Shown here: one piece after another, positions 59,301 to 64,000 of the stretch | Numbering within the stretch: position 1 is the first letter of the stretch | Layout of the letters: every line of letters starts with the position of its first letter | The notes under the pieces: model-generated | Told to the model about the DNA's origin: nothing | Seen by the model: the letters and a program-made list of their open reading frames with translations, nothing else | The model's database searches: none | Made by a program: the position numbers and the translations under genes | Source of the DNA: Mytilus galloprovincialis | Lineage: Eukaryota > Mollusca > Bivalvia > Mytilida > Mytilidae | Length of the DNA: 64,000 nucleotides | Direction: 5' to 3' | NCBI RefSeq assembly: GCF_965363235.1 | Contig: NC_134850.1 | Location: 36,305,102 to 36,369,101, forward strand

Positions 59301-60746
59301 TACAGGGAAAATAAAGACAGAATTTTGACCATCTACCAAAGTTCTTATGATATAGGGCAAAAAAAATTACTTCTGTGACATGCCATGAATCACCTTCTGC
59401 ATGATTTTTACAATGACCGGTACTTAAATATTTGAAGTATGTTCAGAATTATCTGAGTAATGGTTTTACTTAGATTAATTTTCACTGCCTTGGCCATTTT
59501 TTTTTCATTATTTTTGTCCCTCGCTAAGGGTCTGGATAAAAATGGAATATAATCTGCTCAGGCTATGTGAAAATTTCCAACAAATCTATGACTCACATGA
59601 ATTATTTCTTTAACAAAATATTACTGCAAGAAGTCAAAAAATGTTTAGCAAAAAATATTTGGCATGAATCAAAATATTGCTATTACATTTGTATTGTCTT
59701 CTTTAAGTTGATAAGTTAATACCAAAGTTGGCTAATTTCAAGACCCATGTAGAAATACGAAAAGGTCAAGCAGTAACATGAAATTAAGACAACATTGTTC
59801 AGAGATAATGTTTATTTACCTTCAAATGCAACTATTGTATACCACTATAACTGAAAAATAATTTAAAAATTTGGAGGCCAAAATGTTCAATGAGTTCATT
59901 ATTTACATGCATGGAGAAAGCTCAGGTACTTTAATATTTAGAGAAAAGATTTTATTGTCATAGGAAACAATATTGGTCATAAAGTGAAATTAATTATTTT
60001 CATCCTGTTTTATTTATTACGCATGATTGACTTTAGCAAGACTTTCATTTGTTTACTTAGATTTGACAAGTCCAAAATTCTAAACATATTTTCAACATAC
60101 ATTTGATTTCTATAATAGACTTGTTTACTTCTATGATAGACTGTAGTTGCTAACAAAATCATAAGTATACAGTATTGTCTGATTTGATCTTGTTAGGGCT
60201 ATTCCAGAAAAAATGTATAGAGGAGGGGAGAGTTGGAAGGCACATTATATTAATAATACATGGAGGATGGGTATCAGAGCAACTTTTCACACTATAATGC
60301 ACTATAATTCTCAATTACAATTGTCTGGGTGGCGGGTGCTGACAAAAACTGCCTTCCAACCTCCTCCATATATTTTTTCTGGAATAGCCCTTAGCATAAA
60401 CTAACATTTTTTAATGAAATTTCCCAAGATAAGTAATAAAGAAGGAAAAGTTCACATAATTTCATATGAAACTTTATTGTTCAATGGGAGACAGAATACT
60501 ACCATGAATACCTGGATGATGTAATGGAAACTTTTATTATAAATTTAAAATTACTTTTGTTTTTTATGAAACATGTTTTATATAATAGTAGTTCTGAAAC
60601 TAAAGTAAATATGAATATTCTTTCTTATTTTTTCAGGAAAAGTGGTAGATGGACTGTTAATTCTGAGGAAAATAGAAAATGTTCCAACAGGACCAAATAA
60701 TAAACCTAAAATAGCAGTTGTAATAACACAATGTGGAGAAATGTGA
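45119..60746 (+). CDS. PPIH: PPIH, spliceosomal cyclophilin-type peptidyl-prolyl isomerase, complete, 7 exons
   Basis: Coding exons: 45119-45190, 48224-48288, 48521-48589, 49516-49558, 49956-50051, 52294-52381 and 60637-60746, total 543 nt (180 residues plus stop; human PPIH is 177). All introns are GT..AG with consistent phase. The enzyme catalyses cis-trans isomerisation of prolyl bonds and in animals belongs to the U4/U6.U5 snRNP in the nucleus, binding PRPF4/PRPF3. Assignment to PPIH rather than PPIA rests on [48 protein letters not shown] and the ending CGEM. Catalytic residues are present: Arg69, Phe74, Met75, Gln77, Ala116, Phe128, Leu137, His141. The Trp that dictates cyclosporin binding is Phe136 here ([13 protein letters not shown]). 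The last intron (8.3 kb) holds a large inverted repeat, a four-unit tandem repeat and a MITE. Confidence 0.95.
45511..45596. repeat. Long perfect-looking hairpin built on GTACGAGTTG
   Basis: The left arm CAACTCGTACTCAACCAACT plus CGTACCCTATTT pairs with AAATAGGGTACGAGTTAGTT plus GAGTACGAGTTG. The loop contains a further CTTGCTT/GGGTACGAGTTGG piece that could pair with the left arm instead, giving two alternative folds. It lies in PPIH intron 1. Possibly a minimal MITE. Confidence 0.6.
46026..46450 (+). repeat. Fragment of the 'ACGACCGCA' repeat family
   Basis: Begins TATACGACCGCAAAATTTG, then TTTTTTGGTCGTATATTGGT, then a TTTTCGCACTATAAC and GTTTATGACCATAAAAGGAA series that also occurs at 55501-56350. 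In PPIH intron 1. Confidence 0.6.
46460..48223. other. Rest of PPIH intron 1
   Basis: Non-coding. Text around 46730-46800 (AGGTGCTCCAGAAAGGTAAC) looks like a piece of a dispersed family, but its limits could not be set. A T-homopolymer lies near 47271-47285. Confidence 0.35.
48845..49370 (+). repeat. Dispersed repeat in PPIH intron 3
   Basis: Starts near GGAGAATGTGTCAAAGAGAC, passes CTTCAGCTGGCCCCTAAA, and ends near GATTATGTCTTCATC. The same family is carried inside TIR copies A and B; a short piece (GGGGAATGTGTCAAAGAGA) recurs near 53290. Confidence 0.65.
50146..50312. repeat. Two (AT)n microsatellites
   Basis: AT runs at about 50146-50168 and 50273-50312 in PPIH intron 5, separated by ~100 bp. 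Confidence 0.9.
51093..51580 (+). repeat. Dispersed repeat with ACGGACGAAC microsatellite end
   Basis: Same block order as 26112-26862: AAGAATGTGTCCAAAGTACA, two rounds of ATGTTCA.TGGACCGTGAAAT-like sequence, ACCTGAAGCGGGACAGACGG, a GACGGACGAACGAACGGACA run, and ATAATGCCCCTCTACTATCG near the end. In PPIH intron 5. Confidence 0.7.
52389..53150 (+). repeat. Left arm of a large inverted repeat in PPIH intron 6
   Basis: Starts 7-8 bases after the exon donor with AATTTAAGTACCGGTC and runs through GGTTTGTTTCCATAGCAACC and TTGACAAATTTTGAAAGACC to a C/T homopolymer. Its inverted partner is 58645-59432. By eye the arms are roughly 85% alike with several gaps. Confidence 0.7.
54458..55134 (+). repeat. 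Tandem repeat, 4 units of ~169 bp
   Basis: Units begin GTGTCCGCTCTATATCTTGA at 54458, 54628, 54797 and 54966. Each holds GGTCAAAGGTCAAGGTCAAA-type sequence and CAGTTGACAACCCCATGTCC. A GTCC microsatellite precedes the array (54428-54449) and GGCGGTCCC / GGGGCCC words flank it. Non-coding; in PPIH intron 6. Confidence 0.88.
55501..56350 (+). repeat. 'ACGACCGCA' repeat family copy
   Basis: Contains GGTTTTCGCACTCTAACTTT-type blocks repeated about three times with GGGCCCAAATAAGCATTTTT, and ends GCGGTCGTATAAAGCTGCGC then CTGCGGAGCATCTGGT. The opposite orientation occurs from 62495 to the window end. Class unknown; no long frame. Confidence 0.65.
56768..57325 (+). repeat. Dispersed repeat ending in GGGGGCATAAA
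   Basis: Begins GCGGAATGTGTCCATTGGAC, holds repeated AACATTTGGTTGAGGCAAAC blocks and GAGAACAGAAAC, and ends CCCCTCCGCCACTGCGGGGG. An inverted, partial relative lies at about 57650-57950 (TATGCCCCCACTGTAGC at its start). Confidence 0.55.
58280..58395 (-). repeat. SINE-like repeat, uninterrupted inverted copy
   Basis: Read on the minus strand it runs from CAATGAGACAATTAACTCTC to CCTTCAACAATGAGCAT. It corresponds to the two halves separated by the LINE at 27566-28377. Confidence 0.55.
58645..59432 (-). repeat. Right arm of the large inverted repeat in PPIH intron 6
   Basis: The complement of 52389-53150 with gaps; the arms are separated by about 5.5 kb. The outer end reads GACCGGTACTTAAATATTTG. 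Both arms lie in one intron and would be transcribed together. Confidence 0.7.
60196..60390. mobile_element. Harbinger-type MITE with TTA duplication
   Basis: Inverted ends GGGCTATTCCAGAAAAAAT and ATTTTTTCTGGAATAGCCC (with a small mismatch inside) are flanked by TTA at 60193-60195 and 60391-60393, the target duplication typical of PIF/Harbinger. It also has an inner pairing GGAAGGCA/TGCCTTCC. The frame at 60213-60404 is a by-product. In PPIH intron 6, about 250 bp before the last exon. Confidence 0.75.
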
Positions 60747-60996
60747 CGATCAGAAACAGGAAATAACCATGACCATCAGTTTTATAGACAACATTGTCTG
60801 ATTTAATTCAGTACACATGTATATGGATCTGTTTCTATGTTGTTGGTCAGATACCGCAGGAACCAACCAAAAGACCAAACAACAGACTTACAAAATGTTT
60901 TACTAGTACTGGTGCTTATATTGGAAATGCAATCAAGCATGAAAGATGAAGAAGCAGAAAATTGTTTTACTAGTTGATGCATATCTGTATTATAGA

Positions 60997-61002
60997 AATA
61001 AA
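60997..61002 (+). promoter_or_regulatory. Candidate PPIH poly(A) signal
   Basis: AATAAA 251 nt after the PPIH stop codon, the first canonical signal seen downstream. Confidence 0.6.
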
Positions 61003-61045
61003 AGAAATATCTGTCTTGACGGAATATATATTTTTATACCCAATT

Positions 61046-61239
61046 CTGTGGTTTCATTATTACTGGTTGAATACCCATTTTTCGTGGATACAGGTGAGCT
61101 CAAATTCAGATGTTCAGCGAATTTCACATTTTCTTTAGGCTTTGTAGAGATTGGCAAAAATACGAAATAAAATACCTGCAAAAATGCAAGTTCTCCTCAA
61201 TCAACGAATCGATACCCACGAAAATAAATGAATCCACAG
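61046..61239. mobile_element. MITE with GTGGATTCATT-type termini, copy 2
   Basis: Left end CTGTGGTTTCATTATTACTG and right end AAATAAATGAATCCACAG, with inner TTTTTCGTGG and CCACGAAAA. Related to 14594-14777 but diverged. Confidence 0.55.
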
Positions 61240-61429
61240 TAATATTCAGGACAGTATCAGTTGGAGATTGAACCCTTTTGGGATATGGGATATTGGGGTA
61301 CACAAAGTTGGGATATACAAACTAGGGGCATAAATACTGTTGATACAATAACAGGAAAAGAGAAGGAAAAATTTAAACAAGTGACAGGTTTAGCTAGCTG
61401 TAAAACCAGGTTTAATCAACCATTTTCTA

Positions 61430-62494
61430 ACTTTAAAAATGCCTGTATCAAGTCAGGAACGAATTGTTATCCATTTGTTTGATGTGTTTGGCTTTTGATT
61501 TTGTTCAGTATTTTTGTGATTTTACCTTTTAAAACAACTGGAAAGAGAGATGGAGGGACATCTAAAGTGGGTGAATGAGCGTATCAATACATTTTTGGGG
61601 AAAATTAATATGATGATAGATGGCTGTTTAATGTCCAGTAGAAAGTTTAATGCATATGTAGGGCGAGAATGTCATATTGAACCCTGTGTTGCGCTCTCTG
61701 TTTAAAAAATACCTACAATTTAACATAAAAGAAAAATACATTTGCAATTCCAATCAAAATATTGCTTAAATTGATCCACTCCTTTATACAATGCAAAACT
61801 GATAAAAGAAGACATAGGTGTTGCTCATTATATAAGGTAGTATGGTGTTTAAGGTTTCCAACTTATGTGTAATATGGTTTCTGCTAGAAAGTTGTTTCAT
61901 TGGCAATTGTACCGCATTTCAATTAATAATGAGTCGTTGACACAGCTTCTCTTTTTGTCAAAATTGAGTCCTCCAACACTTAATGACTTACATTCATAAA
62001 TCTTGATGTAAATAATAAATAGGAACTTAACTACTTTTGATCAGAGACTCATTTTACTTGTTTATCGCTGTCAGTATTCATCATATTTCATTGACTCTGA
62101 TCAACATCTCTTTAGTAACTATTAACACATTATCATGTTTTGAGGTATTTCTATACATACAACTGTTGGTAACCAATATCCAGTGAAATTTCATCATTAG
62201 TTGTATTTTGTTACATTTTTGGGTATTTAGCTGAATTGTCTCAGAACCGTAGATCTCTATTGAATATCCTAACGTCATGCAAAAATCATTACTTAATTAT
62301 GACTTTCAATTTTTATTCAGAAAGCTCAACATAGGGATAGTGATCCGGATGCGTAAGCTACTTTTTAAAAGGTCTATATTTTAGAAGGTGGAAAACCTGG
62401 ATGCTTCATACTTTGTATATTGATGCCTCATGCTACGAAGTTTCCCTCTGTCACCTGTCCATTGACCTCATTTTCATGGTTCAGTAACTTGAAA
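61430..62494. other. 3' spacer after PPIH, repeat fragments only
   Basis: 61430-61530 is a SINE-like fragment related to 6205-6315. GTTTCATTGGCAATTGTACC near 61881 is a tail fragment of the other family. No gene seen. Confidence 0.4.
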
Positions 62495-63100
62495 ACCAGG
62501 TGCTCCGCAGGGCGCAGCTTTATACGACCGCAGAGGTCGAACCCTGAACAGTTGGGGCAAGTATGGAAAAAACATTCAAGCGTGATACAGCTCTGAATTT
62601 GGATTGTGATCAAATTTTTGACATTACATAGGTTTTTTTACACAAAACAAATGTCAAGATTTTACAAATCAATTAAAGATTTTTTCTTCAAACTTATATA
62701 AATCTAAAATTAAATAGTTGACACAGCATAGGTTTCTGACACAAAATGAATGTGGTCTAATGAACTTAAAAATTTTTTTTTGCCTTTGAGCAATTCACTA
62801 TGCTGTTGAATATTAATCCTCTCAAAAAAATGTTTGAAGAAATTTTCTTTTTATTTATGAAATCTGAAATGAGAAAAATTTAATCCCCCCCCCCATTTTT
62901 TTTTTCACATCCCTGTTTCCCTTTTTCCAAAACTGATATCAATTCAAATTTCTAATGGAGTTTGCAACAATAACTACTCTTTTAAATACATCATAAAATA
63001 TTAAAATGTAAAATAAAGTGCTTGTTATCACTGAATGGTAAAGATTGGTTGGTAGTAAAAGTGAATATACATTGTTTATTGTATAAAACAATAAAAAAAA

Positions 63101-63386
63101 CTTCATCAGCAACATTTTATATTGGCAAATTTCCAATGAAGTTATTTACATAAAGTTATTGGCAAATAAAAATAGAAAATGACATCATAGTCATGTCTGG
63201 CAAATGTCCAACATACATTATCTAAAAACATTTTAGATAAGATAAGGAAAAAAAGCTTCATCAGCAACATTTTATATTGGCAAATTTCCAATGAAGTTAT
63301 TTACATAAAGTTATTGGCAAATAAAAATAGAAAATGACAACATAGTCATGTCTGGCAAATTTCCAACATATATTATCAACTAATAT
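63101..63386 (+). repeat. Tandem duplication, 155-bp period
   Basis: CTTCATCAGCAACATTTTAT starts at 63101 and again at 63256. The first ~130 bp of each unit is nearly identical. Non-coding. Confidence 0.85.
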
Positions 63387-63419
63387 TCTATACAAAGAAA
63401 GATAACTCCAATTGAAAAT

Positions 63420-63512
63420 TAATTGCTATTGCACAATATTGTGCAATTAGATATTTCTTGCTATTGTGCAATACTGTGCAATTGAAAATTTCTTGCTATT
63501 GCACAATACTTG
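63420..63512. repeat. Cluster of ATTGCACAATATTGTGCAAT palindromes
   Basis: Three spaced palindromic or half-palindromic words of the type TTGCACAATATTGTGCAA with TTTCTTGCTATTG between them. Part of the surrounding repeat family. Confidence 0.6.
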
Positions 63513-64000
63513 ATATGGAATCCTGATTTGGACCAACTTGAAAACTGGGCCCATAATCAAAAATCAAAGTACATGTTTAGATAAAGCATATCAAATAAGC
63601 CCAAGAATTTAATTTTTGTTAAAATCAAACTTAGTTTAATTTTGGACCCTTTGGACCTTAATGTAGACCAATTTGAAAACTGGACCAAAAATTAAGAATC
63701 TACATACACAGTTAGATTTGGCATATCAAAGAACCCATTTATTCAATTTTTGATGAAATCAAACAAAGTTTAATTTTGGACCCCCATTTGGACCAACTTG
63801 AAAACTAGGCCAATAATTAAAAATCTAAGTACATTTTTAAATTCAGCATATCAAAGAACCCCAAGGATTCAATTTTGGTTAAAATCAAACTAAGTTTAAT
63901 TTTGGACCCTTTGGACCTTAATGTAGACCAATTTGAAAACGGGACCAAAAATTAAGAATCTATATACATAGTTAGATTCGGCATATCAAAGAACCCCAAT

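Larger units (their letters stand above)
62495..64000 (-). repeat. 'ACGACCGCA' repeat family copy, runs off the right edge
   Basis: Starts ACCAGGTGCTCCGCAGGGCG, then CAGCTTTATACGACCGCAGA, the inverse of the end of 55501-56350. From about 63525 it shows repeated blocks TTTGGACCAACTTGAAAACT, AAATCAAACTTAGTTTAATT and GGCATATCAAAGAACCC. Interrupted at 63101-63386 by a tandem duplication. Confidence 0.6.

Overview
The window is AT-rich, intron-rich metazoan DNA crowded with small repeats. It most resembles a bivalve genome of the Mytilus type. That placement is inferred from the gene structures, the hammerhead-ribozyme repeats, and dispersed repeat families I recall from mussel sequence. No tRNA, rRNA or CRISPR was seen.

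Three host genes can be assembled exon by exon with consistent splice phases. (1) A complete TLC-domain gene lies on the minus strand at 7962-15442 (4 exons, 266 codons). The first exon of a paralogue lies at 1173-1402 and runs off the left edge. (2) A complete SLC23-family nucleobase/ascorbate-type transporter lies on the minus strand at 27208-37390 (11 exons, 653 codons). (3) A complete PPIH spliceosomal cyclophilin lies on the plus strand at 45119-60746 (7 exons, 180 codons). SLC23 and PPIH are divergently transcribed, and almost all of the DNA between their start codons is a stack of transposons.

Layout: 1-15.4 kb holds the TLC pair with MITEs, SINE-like fragments and a hammerhead ribozyme. 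17,166-25,002 is a whole-looking BEL/Pao LTR retrotransposon with apparently identical LTRs and a 5-bp target duplication. 25-27.2 kb is repeat-rich spacer. 27.2-37.4 kb is the SLC23 gene, whose introns carry a LINE inserted into a SINE-like repeat, minisatellites and a second hammerhead ribozyme. 38,051-44,974 is an old TIR element into which two nearly identical 3.1-kb copies of the same family have inserted in opposite orientation, giving a 6.4-kb near-perfect palindrome. 45.1-60.7 kb is PPIH, with a large inverted repeat and a Harbinger-type MITE in its last intron. 61-64 kb is repeats only.

The most interesting items are: the nested TIR stack with three 6-bp target duplications, which ends 144 bp before the PPIH start codon; two hammerhead ribozymes that covary in all three stems; the SLC23 copy with both family signature residues changed (QH to QN, PN to SH); and PPIH with Phe at the cyclosporin-determining Trp position.
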